DNA from: Pseudovibrio sp. JCM 19062
Lineage (GTDB): Bacteria; Pseudomonadota; Alphaproteobacteria; Rhizobiales; Stappiaceae
Assembly (NCBI GenBank): GCA_001310715.1
Contig: BAXV01000027.1
Span: 1 to 48,494 of the forward strand
Direction: 5' to 3'
DNA: 48,494 nucleotides
A program made the translations under genes and the position numbers. The notes beneath the pieces were generated by a model. The model saw only the letters and a program-made list of their open reading frames with translations. It was not told where the DNA came from and did not search any database. This document shows, one piece after another, positions 1-9,174 of the stretch (the first letter of the stretch is position 1; each line of letters opens with the position of its first letter).

Positions 1-126
1 CCGGCCCCCGAGCCGGGATCCAGAGCCGCAAGTGCTGTGGTTGTTTGGAGAACGTCGATGAGCTCAGCCCGCTGGGAGCGTGTTCAGAATGCGCGGAACT
101 GAAAGGCTCACCCATGCCGCTCTGGG

Positions 127-154
127 TCCCGCATCGCGCTGCGCTTGCGCGGGA
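127..154. repeat. Short GC-rich palindrome (REP-like)
   Basis: TCCCGC at 127-132 is mirrored by GCGGGA at 149-154 around a GC-rich core with further internal complementarity (CGCGC/GCGCT). It lies outside any convincing coding region in the first 292 bases, which otherwise hold nothing I recognise. It looks like a dispersed REP-type intergenic hairpin, but only one copy is seen here. Confidence 0.35.
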
Positions 155-292
155 TGACGGCGTGGGGTGAGTGCCAACACCATGGCTCCAAAGCAGATGC
201 GTTTCAGCTCCTGTCTGCCTTTGCGAGCCAGCTGGTGGGGCTGGTAAGCGGGTTTTGGTTAAACAGCACCTCAGGTTTATCCTAGAGTTAAG

Positions 293-745
293 ATGCACGG
301 CCTAGTCTTGCTCGATATTGGCACACTTGCGAGAAGCTCATGGTCTTTGCGTGGATACTCCGGCGGTTGCTTTTTTTATCGTGTTTTGACCTTGCTCAGA
401 ATGTGGGGTGTCTACTTGTCCTTGCTGGTGTGGGCGCGTCAGGGGCTTTATCGGGGGCTGTGTGCAGGTGTGGTGATGACGGTGGTCTCACTTGCTTACG
501 CCATGAGCATTTACTGGCTTACCAGCTGGGTGAAAGTGCAGTCCGAAGGATATTTGCTGGCGGAGGTGGCGTGCTGGGCCCTATGGTTTCCGCTGGTTTG
601 GATGGCGGCGCTGGATACACAGCTTTACGTGGTGTGCCTGCGGGCGCCGAACCAGAAAGTACTGGGCAATCTGCTTTCGACCTGGGCTTATGAGGAGAAG
701 TTTCTGACCCATCTGGAGATGGTACGTAAGAAGGCAGGGCGATGA
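293..745 (+). CDS. Small hypothetical membrane protein
   Basis: I do not recognise this 150-residue protein. Three hydrophobic stretches are visible at about residues 31-50, 56-77 and 86-108, rich in Trp, Leu and Val, followed by a charged C-terminus ending KKAGR. It is probably an inner-membrane protein with three helices and a cytoplasmic tail. No strong ribosome binding site fixes the start, and the first 30 residues are less protein-like than the rest, so a later start or an upstream indel is possible. It stands alone, ahead of a palindromic repeat and the convergent rsuA. Function unknown. Confidence 0.45.
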   Translation: MHGLVLLDIGTLARSSWSLRGYSGGCFFYRVLTLLRMWGVYLSLLVWARQGLYRGLCAGVVMTVVSLAYAMSIYWLTSWVKVQSEGYLLAEVACWALWFPLVWMAALDTQLYVVCLRAPNQKVLGNLLSTWAYEEKFLTHLEMVRKKAGR

Positions 746-764
746 CCTGCCCGTGACGCCATTT

Positions 765-869
765 TAGAGCGTGCTGCGTTCATATGCATTCACGCACCAG
801 GCTCCAACACTTTATTTTCATGCGTATTCCTGTCCGAAAACCGGAACCACTTTTCGGGAACACGCTCTA
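765..869. repeat. RIME1/Bru-RS-like palindromic intergenic element, copy 1
   Basis: A 105-bp unit is bounded by the inverted ends TAGAGCGTG (765-773) and CACGCTCTA (861-869). An inner palindromic segment reads CCGAAAACCGGAACCACTTT, the hallmark of the mosaic elements known from rhizobia (RIME1) and Brucella (Bru-RS); this family match is from memory. It fills the gap between the membrane-protein gene and the 3' end of rsuA. A diverged second copy lies at 25250-25356. Confidence 0.7.
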
Positions 870-1563
870 GCTGAAGATCCTGTCGATATCGTCCTGTGCG
901 AGCAGTTTCCAGCTGCCCTCCTCTACGCCGTCCAGCGTGAGGCCACCCAGTTGGGCGCGGTGGAGTTTTGTCACGTGGTTGCCAGTGGCGGCAAACATGC
1001 GGCGGACCTGATGGTAGCGGCCTTCATGCAGGGTGAGGCGCGCGGTCGTTTGCGAGAGGACTTCCAGTTCCGCCGGTTTGAGCGGGTTGGTCTCATTCTC
1101 CAGCATCATTTCGCCGGATGCGAACAGGTCTTCTTCGCCACCTGTCATCGGGCGGTCCAGCTCTACCTCATAGATTTTCGCGACATCGGCCTTGGGTGAG
1201 ATGATCCGGTGCAGGAGTTTGCCGTCATCGGTAAACAGCAGCAGGCCGGTGGTGTCCTTGTCCAGTCTGCCCACAAAGGACAGGGCTGGTTTGCGGACGC
1301 GGTAGCGGTCTGGCAGCAAATCAAAGACCAGCCGCCCGCGATCCTTCATGGAGCACGTGTAGCCGAGAGGTTTGTTGAGCAGGATGACGGAGCCTCTGGC
1401 GGGTCCAGTGGCTCGTCATCAAACAGGATGTCTTCGTGAGGCAGCTTGCTATCGGCCTTGATGGGGGTGCCGTCTTTATCAGTGACCCAACCATTGCGGA
1501 TGGCAGCCTGCATCTCTTTGCGGCTGCGTATCCCAGATTTGCAAGTAGCTTCACGAGTCTCAT
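867..1563 (-). CDS. rsuA: 16S rRNA pseudouridine synthase RsuA family (two apparent frameshifts)
   Basis: This enzyme isomerises a uridine of 16S rRNA (U516 in E. coli RsuA) to pseudouridine. The N-terminus (MRLVKLLANLGY) begins an S4 RNA-binding domain that continues as SRKEMQAAIRNGWV in another frame. The catalytic domain carries GRLDKDTTGLLL, whose Asp is the family nucleophile, and the later motif EGRYHQVRRMFAA. The reading frame breaks near 1528 (a single missing G restores GYGSRKEM) and near 1395 (just before VILLNKPLGYTCS). Joined, the length of about 230 residues is normal for the family. The start at 1563 follows AGGAACTGAGC, 30 bases after the rsmC stop, suggesting an operon with rsmC. 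The breaks are probably sequencing indels. Confidence 0.8.
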
Positions 1564-1592
1564 GCTCAGTTCCTAACTCAATGCCCGATGGC

Positions 1593-2633
1593 TCACTTGT
1601 TCGCCTTGATGGCCCGGATGACTTTGTAGCCGCCTGATCTGCCATGATCTCGTAGGAGGCGAACACTTTGTCCAGCGTTGCCTCGTAAGGCAGATGGCGG
1701 TTGGCGACCATCCAGAGGTGACCGGAGGGGCGAAGCGCTTTGGCTGCTGCTTGATGAAGCCCTGCCCGATGTCGGCACGGTCTTGCTTGCCACCTGCATG
1801 GAAAGGCGGGTTCATGACAACGAAGTCGTAGGTGCGATTGAGGCCCTTGGTGACGTCCTGCCAGATGAAGTCTGTTGCCACTTCGCCTGTTTTGCCCTTC
1901 AGGTTCTGCTCGGCCAAGTCCAGCGCGCGTTTTTCTGCTTCATACAGATCAACGGCTTTGACCTTGCTCACCTTCACCACTTCAGAGCTCAAATAGCCAA
2001 AACCAGAGCCTAGATCAGCACCGCGGCCTGGAAGGCGGTCCGGCAGGGTGTTGACCAGAAGCTGGGAGGCTTTGTCGATATGGTCCCATGCGAACACGCC
2101 CGGCCGGCTTGTGAAGCGGCCTTCCAGAATTTCGCGCGGGGCGTCCAGCTGGCTCCACTCTTCCAGCAGTTGCTGGTCTATGGTGTCGCTGGAAACTTCC
2201 GTCCAGAACACGCGGCATTTGTTTTTGGAGAGCTTGCCGGTGTTGCCTGCCAGTTTGGTCAGGTCGCTTTCGGCTGTCTTTGCGCCTTCGGTGTTGGACA
2301 CGCTGGCGATAACAATGCCGCCCTCTCCTGCACTCTTGACCGCCTGTGCCAAGAGAGCGCGGGCTTCGTCGCGCTGGCGCGGAGGCAGGACCATGACGAG
2401 CGGATAGTGCCGGAGACTTCTGGCGACACCGTAAAGCCGGAACGCTCAAGGTTGTCCTTGTCGCTGGCGAAGGTCTGTTGGCAGACCACGCGGGACTTGT
2501 CCAAAGCGTTCATGGAAAAGCCCATGCGGGCGCGCAGGAACAGGGCTTTTTGGTCAGCTGTTCCTTCTTCAAAGAAGTCGATGCTGCCGTTTTCGAAAGG
2601 CAGAAGAAGCGTGTCGAGAGCTGGGTCTTGCAT
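1593..2633 (-). CDS. rsmC: 16S rRNA (guanine-N2) methyltransferase RsmC-like (three apparent frameshifts)
   Basis: A class I SAM-dependent methyltransferase, by family likely forming m2G1207 in 16S rRNA. It has an RsmC-type N-terminal domain from MQDPALDTLLLPFENGS, the SAM-binding segment GADLGSGFGYLSSEV, and the catalytic motif VVMNPPFHAGG typical of RsmC. Frame changes occur near 2408 (into HYPLVMVLPP), near 1750 (after GQGFIKQ) and near 1635 (into GGYKVIRAIKANK, then stop). The joined length of about 345 residues agrees with the family. The ATG at 2633 lies 13 bases past the prfC stop, so prfC, rsmC and rsuA look co-transcribed. Confidence 0.8.
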
Positions 2634-2646
2634 GAGACTATCTGCT

Positions 2647-4248
2647 TTAAGAGGTGTGAACGATTTCGCGGGTTTCGCGGAAGCCAATATCAGGGTTCTT
2701 TTCACCGATATAGTTCACTTCCCAAGCGTTTTTGAAGAGGTAGACTGGCTTGTCGTCCCGGTCCAATGCCACGTGGGCGCGGTTGGTCTCAAGGAACTTA
2801 TCAAGCTTGAGTCTGTCTTCACATTCGATCCAGCGAGCAGTGTTGTACATGGCGGTCTCAAACCCAATTTCGGTCTGGTATTCCGTCTTCAGGCGATCCA
2901 CCACAACGTCCAGCTGAAGCACACCCACCACACCTACAATCCAGTTGGTGCCAATGGCTGGTTTGAAGATCTGCACCAGACCTTCTTCTGCCAGATCTTC
3001 CAGACCACGGCGCATCTGCTTAACGCGCATGGTGTCTGTCAGGCGCACACGGCGCAGGATTTCTGGCGCGAAGGCTGGCAGGCCGGTGACGTGGATTTCT
3101 TCGCCCTCAGACAGGGTATCTCCTACACGCAGCTGGCCGTGGTTTGGCACGCCGATTACATCACCCGGATAGGCTTTTTCTGCGATCTCACGCTCTTCTG
3201 CAAAGAAGAAGATTGGCGCGGAGACGGTGATTGGTTTGCCTGCACGCACATGCTTGAGCTTCATGCCGCGCTTGAAGGTACCGGAGCACAGACGCACGAA
3301 CGCGATGCGGTCGCGGTGTTTCGGGTCCATATTGGCCTGCACCTTGAAGACGAAGCCCGTTACCTTTTTCTCTTCCGGCGTGATGGTGCGGCCACCCGTA
3401 GCTGGCTGAGAATGTGGAGGCGGTGCATAAGCTGCGATGAAATCGAGGATCTGATCGATACCATAATCGCGCAAAGCGGAACCGAAGAAGACAGGGGTCA
3501 GGTGCCCTTCCAAGAAGCTCTCGCGGTCAAACTCCGGGTAGCCCGCGGCGCCCAGTTCCACGTTTTCTTCCAGCTCTTCGCGGATGTTGTCGAACAACTC
3601 GCCAACCAGCTCCGGATCTTCCAGTCCTTCAACCTTCTTGATGGTATCAAGCGGGCCACCACGACCTTCGGTTGAGGTGAAGAAGCGGTTGCCGATATGG
3701 TCGTAAACACCAAAGAAGTCGGAGCCCATACCTACAGGCCAGCTCATTGGCGTCACATCAAGAGCCAGTGCCTCTTGAATTTCGTCAATGACTTCCATTG
3801 GATGGCGACCTTCACGGTCGATTTTGTTGACGAAGGTGATGATTGGAATATCGCGCAGGCGGCAAACTTCGAACAGTTTGCGGGTTTGGGTTTCAATACC
3901 CTTTGCAGCGTCAATCACCATGATGGCTGCGTCAACAGCGGTCAAAGTACGGTAGGTGTCTTCTGAGAAGTCTTCGTGGCCCGGCGTATCGAGCAAGTTG
4001 AAGATGATGCCTTCACGCTCAAACGTCATCACGGAGGAAGATACGGAGATGCCGCGTTCCTGTTCGATTTTCATCCAGTCAGAGCGGGCGCGGCGGCGTT
4101 CACCACGGGCACGCACCTGACCCGCTGCACGGATCGCACCACCGCCCAGAAGCAGCTTTTCTGTCAGTGTGGTTTTACCGGCATCCGGGTGAGAAATGAT
4201 CGCGAATGTGCGGCGCGCCTTATAGGCTTCCGTGCCTGCTGTGCTCAT
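2647..4248 (-). CDS. prfC: Peptide chain release factor 3
   Basis: RF3 is a translational GTPase that recycles RF1/RF2 from the ribosome after termination. The 533-residue frame is intact. The G1 loop is SHPDAGKTTLTEKLLL (about residues 19-34), G3 is DTPGHEDFS and G4 is NKIDRE. The segment SDWMKIEQERGISVSSSV matches the switch I region of RF3. The length is typical. I chose the ATG at 4248 because AAGGAGG lies five bases upstream; an upstream in-frame start at 4311 lacks one. It is first in a run with rsmC and rsuA. The long open frame on the opposite strand (2080-3675) is a shadow of this gene. Confidence 0.95.
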   Translation of the reverse strand: MSTAGTEAYKARRTFAIISHPDAGKTTLTEKLLLGGGAIRAAGQVRARGERRRARSDWMKIEQERGISVSSSVMTFEREGIIFNLLDTPGHEDFSEDTYRTLTAVDAAIMVIDAAKGIETQTRKLFEVCRLRDIPIITFVNKIDREGRHPMEVIDEIQEALALDVTPMSWPVGMGSDFFGVYDHIGNRFFTSTEGRGGPLDTIKKVEGLEDPELVGELFDNIREELEENVELGAAGYPEFDRESFLEGHLTPVFFGSALRDYGIDQILDFIAAYAPPPHSQPATGGRTITPEEKKVTGFVFKVQANMDPKHRDRIAFVRLCSGTFKRGMKLKHVRAGKPITVSAPIFFFAEEREIAEKAYPGDVIGVPNHGQLRVGDTLSEGEEIHVTGLPAFAPEILRRVRLTDTMRVKQMRRGLEDLAEEGLVQIFKPAIGTNWIVGVVGVLQLDVVVDRLKTEYQTEIGFETAMYNTARWIECEDRLKLDKFLETNRAHVALDRDDKPVYLFKNAWEVNYIGEKNPDIGFRETREIVHTS

Positions 4249-4495
4249 AGAGCCTCCTTGTTGCAGGCAAACTCCTGCATATTCTTGAAAAGCAGATTTG
4301 AGGGTAACCATCTAACGCGCTGCACTAAAATGCTCTTTCCGGCCTGTGACCGCCCCTTATGGAGAACACCTGGCACGCGCAAAATCTGCTGAAACTTTTG
4401 TCGGTTTGGGTCATACAGAATGTGCTAGCCCAATGCCAGCCCTTGCCGGAACTTTTTCCGCAAGGCATGGCAGTCATGCAAGTTCGAACAGGGAT

Positions 4496-5320
4496 ATGCA
4501 GGATATGATTGCTTCAGGCAGTTGGAACGAGACAACCCGAGAAAGCCGTGCAGTCCAGCACAGTGGCTTTGCGGGTTTCCTGTCAGGGTCAGCCAGACTC
4601 TCCGACCGCGTGATTGTGGGCGGAGTTGTGGCGTTGCTCGGTGATGATAAGGTATCTGATGCGAGCCAGCGCGGGCTTGGCTTTGGCGTCGGGGGCCATA
4701 TTGATATGGCCCTGCTGACCTTTGACCGCAGCCTGATTGATCTGCGGCTGGATGTTGCCCATACCCGCGCCACTTATGATTTCAAACGCGGCGTCGGGTT
4801 CGACAATGTGCAGATCGGCTCCGGGAACACCAGTCTTGACAGCACCGGTGTCGGCGCCACCTTTCGCTATGACTATGCCTATACTGACACCACGGTTGTC
4901 GGCCCGTATCTGGGGGTCTATTACGAGCACATCCACCGCGGCGCTTATACGGAAGGCGAAAACATGGACACGGCGGTGAGTTTTGATGCGCTCACTGAAA
5001 ACGCTGTTGTCGCGCGTGTTGGTCTCAGGGGCGCGCATGAGTGGCTGAATGGTTTCATCTTACGCGGCGGTGTGGGCGCCGACATTGACCTGCATGTTGA
5101 TGACGCAAAAGTCACCGGAACATCGGTGCTCATGAGTGCAACCACCTTCACATTTGATACTGATCAGGACCGCAACAACGTACGCGGCAATGCCTTACTC
5201 ATACTTGAATACGCTCTGAGCGAGCGACAAAGGGTGGAATGGGGCAGCCGCGTGGAAACTCCCAGTTTCGCTGATGATTGGGCCGCCCTCACCGGCATCA
5301 GGTATTCGCTGTTGTTTTAG
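4496..5320 (+). CDS. Orphan autotransporter-type outer-membrane beta-barrel
   Basis: Nearly the whole protein resembles an autotransporter barrel domain (PF03797-like): repeated amphipathic strands such as LIDLRLDVAHTRATYDF and TVVGPYLGVYYEHIHRG, ending in IRYSLLF with the C-terminal Phe recognised by the Bam machinery. No passenger domain and no signal peptide are visible, although a barrel protein needs Sec export. The frame is open upstream to a GTG at 4346 without a leader sequence. Only about 250 bases separate it from divergent prfC, so a passenger cannot be hidden there. It is probably a remnant of a larger autotransporter, or a gene whose 5' end is lost to deletion or indel. The start is uncertain. 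Confidence 0.6.
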   Translation: MQDMIASGSWNETTRESRAVQHSGFAGFLSGSARLSDRVIVGGVVALLGDDKVSDASQRGLGFGVGGHIDMALLTFDRSLIDLRLDVAHTRATYDFKRGVGFDNVQIGSGNTSLDSTGVGATFRYDYAYTDTTVVGPYLGVYYEHIHRGAYTEGENMDTAVSFDALTENAVVARVGLRGAHEWLNGFILRGGVGADIDLHVDDAKVTGTSVLMSATTFTFDTDQDRNNVRGNALLILEYALSERQRVEWGSRVETPSFADDWAALTGIRYSLLF

Positions 5321-5669
5321 GGGTGACATAAGGGTCACTACAAACGAAACGTGGCTCCATACGGCAATTTTTCCAATAAGTGCAATGGTTGGCGTTCGTT
5401 TGTTGGACCCTCAAAGCATCGGCGGTTTTGGTTTCCTTCCAACAAAGATGGCAAGCGCAGCATGAGGAATTTGAATTTCTTCCTACTCAAAAAGGCTTAT
5501 CTCACATTTGCACCCACGGCATTGCCAGGTTGTTTGAAGCTAGCTGCAAAGCCACGCATGAGCCACTCTTATGCTCCCAATTCTGCGCTGCAATCAGTCT
5601 AAAGAGCGGAAGCATCGAACCTTGCGTGGCGGCCATATTGAGAGGGCAGTCTGTTAGATCGCTGGCACC
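5321..5669. other. Intergenic region, no gene recognised
   Basis: About 350 bases between the convergent barrel and NTF2-like genes. Short overlapping frames exist on the plus strand (for example 5380-5673, Cys-rich), but none has a ribosome binding site or family resemblance. I see no strong terminator. Confidence 0.4.
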
Positions 5670-6127
5670 TTAGCTTTCATCGTCAGCACGGGCCTGAGCG
5701 AGAACCGGAAGATCCTGATTGCCCGCCTGAAATTTGAAATTGAACTGGATGCTGCTAATCATCCATGCCCCGCCTTCATGGACCAGTGCAATGTTGTAGG
5801 AGCCGTAAACAACCCAGAGCTCTCCACCTTCCGCACCGTCGATGAAATGGGTCACCGTGGCATGTACTTTGACGTTGGCTTTTTGCTCCTTGGACTCTAC
5901 GAGCAGATTGCCGATCTGGTGATGGGTCTGGTCGAAACCGGGCAACAGTTCCTTCCAAGCCGCTGTCACCTCGTTTGGTGTCAGATCAACAGGTTCTCCT
6001 GCGCCAAACGAGGAATAATCCAAATGGACACGCTCGGTCATCAAGCTTCGACAGACTCCCAGTTTCCGTCGTCCACATCAATGAAGAAACGGCTTACGCG
6101 ATTTTGGATTGGCCCAATAGTGTCCAT
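5670..6127 (-). CDS. NTF2/SnoaL-like domain protein (one apparent frameshift)
   Basis: A small cone-shaped alpha+beta domain protein of the SnoaL/NTF2-like superfamily, whose members include isomerases, dehydratases and non-catalytic binders; the role here is unknown. Recognisable features are VHLDYSSFGAGEPVDLTP, an aromatic-rich pocket segment with FDQTHHQIGNLLV, and the strands VHATVTHFI and WVVYGSYNIALVHEGG. The downstream frame opens only at 6041, but an ATG at 6127 after a GGAG-type site gives RVSRFFIDVDDGNWESVEA, which joins it if one base is missing near 6043. The joined length is about 150 residues, normal for the family. Confidence 0.65.
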
Positions 6128-6399
6128 TTATTTACTCCAGGCTCAGTCACCGCACCGACAGCGGCGCTGACTACGTGTTTTTGTTCTTAACAATGAGTGC
6201 CACGCTTTTGGGAGACTAACGTATTTGCCCGCAGCGGAGACCTGAGGAATATAACGGCAACACCGGGCATTGAGGAGCCACTTCCGGTTCTATGGTTGTC
6301 ATAGGTATAATGGCAGAACACATTTCCGCCATAATTGATGCAGAACCAGCTGTGAGCAGACCATCAAAACGGGGCGGCTTGCTCATAGCCATCAGATAC

Positions 6400-7293
6400 T
6401 CAGGTGGCGAGTTGCATTTCGTGTTCAGAAAAAGAGCTGTTTGTTTGCAATGCTCTTTCCATTTCGTACTGCTGCAATGTCTTTGTCGCTCCCAACTGTG
6501 ACAGGGTCTGCATGATGGTTTTGTCTGCTTCATCCACGTTAATGAAGGTGAGGCTGTCTTTTCCCACATTGGCGCATGCAGTGGCCAGCAATGCGGAGGC
6601 AAAACCACGGCGACGGTGTTGTGGTACCACTGCAATTTGCATAACGGAGCCGGTTTTGCGGGTGACGACGATATAGGCGGCCAGTTCCCCGTCCTGAGTA
6701 ATCTTGTAAGTAGCGGCCTCGTCACCCAGTGCTCGAATGGCGAATGCGGTGTTCTGCCAGCTTGGTGGGCTCTCCCATAAGCCTGCGGCTTTCTGCTCAA
6801 TCTCCGCCCATGATGCGGGCACAGGCATATGTGCAGGTGCTCCGCCTGATACTGCGGCTATTGGCAGGCTGAAACATTGGAAATTACGCTGGGTTGTAAA
6901 GCCGAGCTTCTCATAGGCTTTCACAGCCGCTGTATTGCTGGTGATGACTTCCAGCCGGATCTGGGTGTAGCCTTTCCGGACAGCATGGTCTTGCAGCTGC
7001 GTGAAGAGTTTGCTGGCAATACCCTTGCCGCGCGCTTCGGGGACGGTGCCGGTTGAAACTGCGTAAATGGTGTTGGGGTAGGCTTCCTGTTTGCCAATGA
7101 ACCAGAAGCCGACCAGCTTCTCGTTTTCCACCGCAACCCAAGAAAGCTCGGGATCAAAGCCGCGGGCTGTGATCATCCTTTCAAAGTCGGCAAGTGGCAT
7201 GTTCATCTGGATGACATAGTCGGAGAAAGCTGAGCTCATAACCTGATGCAGCTGCTCCATGGAAAAGACAGAGGCTTTATGAAATAAGATCAC
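6400..7293 (-). CDS. Tandem-GNAT N-acetyltransferase
   Basis: An intact 297-residue protein with two GCN5-related N-acetyltransferase folds. The first holds the acetyl-CoA loop VPEARGKGIASKLF (about residues 88-101) and ends with AVKAYEKLGFTTQR. The second has VVPQHRRRGFASALLATAC (about 227-245). Such proteins move acetyl from acetyl-CoA to an amine; mycothiol synthase has the same two-domain plan, but alphaproteobacteria lack mycothiol and the substrate cannot be read from sequence. It is transcribed in the same direction as the glycosyltransferase genes upstream, across a gap of about 130 bases, so co-transcription is possible but not clear. Confidence 0.8.
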   Translation of the reverse strand: MILFHKASVFSMEQLHQVMSSAFSDYVIQMNMPLADFERMITARGFDPELSWVAVENEKLVGFWFIGKQEAYPNTIYAVSTGTVPEARGKGIASKLFTQLQDHAVRKGYTQIRLEVITSNTAAVKAYEKLGFTTQRNFQCFSLPIAAVSGGAPAHMPVPASWAEIEQKAAGLWESPPSWQNTAFAIRALGDEAATYKITQDGELAAYIVVTRKTGSVMQIAVVPQHRRRGFASALLATACANVGKDSLTFINVDEADKTIMQTLSQLGATKTLQQYEMERALQTNSSFSEHEMQLAT

Positions 7294-7426
7294 TTGGAAA
7301 CCCTTTAAAAAGCAAAATCGTTCAGGGCGTAAACCTATAGATAAATACCCTTATTTCAAGTGGGATGCCCAGCGTGCGGCCGGTGAGGAACAGGCAGGCC
7401 GACCAGTCTGCCCCGCGCACGGGAAC

Positions 7427-9173
7427 CTATCTACGCTTGGCTTCTGACAGGATACGTAATTCACGCTCACGCGATTGAGCAATAGGATCTGGCGTGCCTG
7501 AGAGAGACTGTGCAGCGCCGGGGTGGCACATACAAACGCCATCTTCCGCGCAGGTCTGCCGCCAGGTTTCCAGCAGGGTACTGAAATCGCTTTCCATCGA
7601 GAAATCGTAGATCCCCGCAAAGTCCTTATTATAGCGAATGCCGTAGTAATCCGCCTGACGCTTGAATGACCAACTGAGGTAATTCAAGAACAAAGACTTG
7701 ATGCGGTAGGGGCGCTTTAAAAGCCCTTTGAGAGGACCGCCACATTGACGGACCCATCCTTTAAAACCAGCGGCGTGCAGAGCCTGTTGCAGGCTTTGCG
7801 GATCTGAGGGAAGAGATGGACGTGTTCATGCCCGTCAACAAAGTCCGGAAGTCTGCCAAAGTCACGCCGGAACTTTGCAATCTGAGAGGCGATTTCGTTT
7901 TCAATCAGGTCACCATCCAGCAAGTGCAGGTGTGACTTGAGCAGGAGCACAGGCATTTTGGGAAACGCCTGCCATTTTGAAGCCGGAGCCGAGGGTTTGA
8001 GCCAATCTCCTGTCAACGTGATGTGAAGCCCGATCTGGATATCGGGCCTGCGCTTGCTCAGATCCTTGAGTGCGGCGACATCTTTGGGCCACGCCTGAGT
8101 GACCACCATACAGGAGGTGCCCTGTATCTTGTCGTTTTCAAGCAACCACAAAATACTCTCGCTGATTTCCGAGGTATAGGCGTAGTCATCAGCACCAAGC
8201 GCATCGGACGCCTCTGACGTTTTGGCCTTCTGGCTGCTTTCTTCTGCAATGATATAGATCGGGCGCTGCTTTATCTCACGCATCATGTGCCCGACATATT
8301 CTCCGACAAGACCAAGCAACATGAGCTGAAGGCCGCCCATGAAGACCGTAGCGGTGAATAAGAAGGCGTATACAGACACATCATTGCCAAGCAGGAGCGC
8401 CGAAAATACGATCCAGAATCCGTAGAGCATGGCTGGTATAGCAAAGCCAACACCAAGGAAAATGGTTGCCCTTAAAGGTGCTGTCGAGAATGAAATAACA
8501 CCTTCAGATGACAAATTCAGCAGTCTCAGCATGTTCCATTTTGTTGTGCCGGAGATGCGCTCTTCCGGCTCATACTCGATGGCACTTTGTTTGAAGCCGA
8601 TCCACGTGGAGAGACCTTTGAAGAAGCGTATGCGTTCCTTACAAGCCTTCAGCGCTTCCAGTGCACGGGGTGACAGGAGCTTGTAGTCTGCTGCATTTGG
8701 CGGGATTTCAATACTGCTCCCTGCATTGATGAAGCGATAGAACAATCCAACCAGTTTTTGCTTTATCGGGTGGTCCTGACGTTTATGATGCACGGCATAC
8801 ACAACATCATTGCCTTCTTCTTTCCAACGACGCACAAACTCCGGCAATATTTCTGGCGGGTGCTGACCATCACTGTCGAGAAAGACGATGGCCCCCTTCT
8901 GACAACGCTCAATTGCGGCTACCAAAGCGGCTTCCTTGCCGAAGTTTCGGCTAAAACAAACGGTTTTGATGCTGTAGCGCCCGCCTGTGAGCTGATGCAT
9001 TAACTCGGCACTGCCATCAGTGCTCCCATCATCAACGTAGAGTATCTCAATCGTCAGACCAAACTGATCAATCAGTTGCTCGGCAACTTTTCCAAGGCGT
9101 TGGTGGAAGATTTCAAGCGATTCAGCCTCGTTGAAGACCGGGACTGCCAGTGTGAGGGTATTTTTTTGTCATT
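7427..9173 (-). CDS. GT2 glycosyltransferase fused to YdjC/ChbG (NaxD-like) deacetylase; two apparent frameshifts
   Basis: Two enzymes are joined in one frame. The N-terminal half (about 320 residues) is a polyprenyl-phosphate sugar transferase of the GtrB/ArnC/DPM class: YVDDGSTDGSAEL, the metal-binding DSDGQHPPE, the segment GTTKWNMLRLLNLSSEG, then two membrane helices (ATIFLGVGFAIPAMLYGFWI and AFLFTATVFMGGLQLMLLGL). The C-terminal half is a YdjC/ChbG carbohydrate de-N-acetylase with the metal ligands GADDYAY, IGLHITLTGDW and FVDGHEHVHLFPQI. Frame breaks lie in a run of seven A on the coding strand (9161-9167), right after the start, and near 7720. The ATG at 9173 begins one base after the GT39 stop with a GA-rich ribosome site, so the two are translationally coupled. 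Inferred role: make undecaprenyl-phosphate-N-acetylhexosamine and deacetylate it for lipid A decoration. Confidence 0.8.
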
Positions 9174-9174
9174 C

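Noticed and set aside
2080..3675. 531-residue open frame on the plus strand
   Set aside because: It is fully antisense to prfC and rsmC, has no domain features or ribosome site, and its codon pattern mirrors the real genes.
6216..6389. 58-codon ORF after the GNAT gene (MAMSKPPRFDGLLTAGSASI...)
   Set aside because: No ribosome binding site, no conserved motif, and it sits in a short gap between two minus-strand genes; chance frame is more likely.
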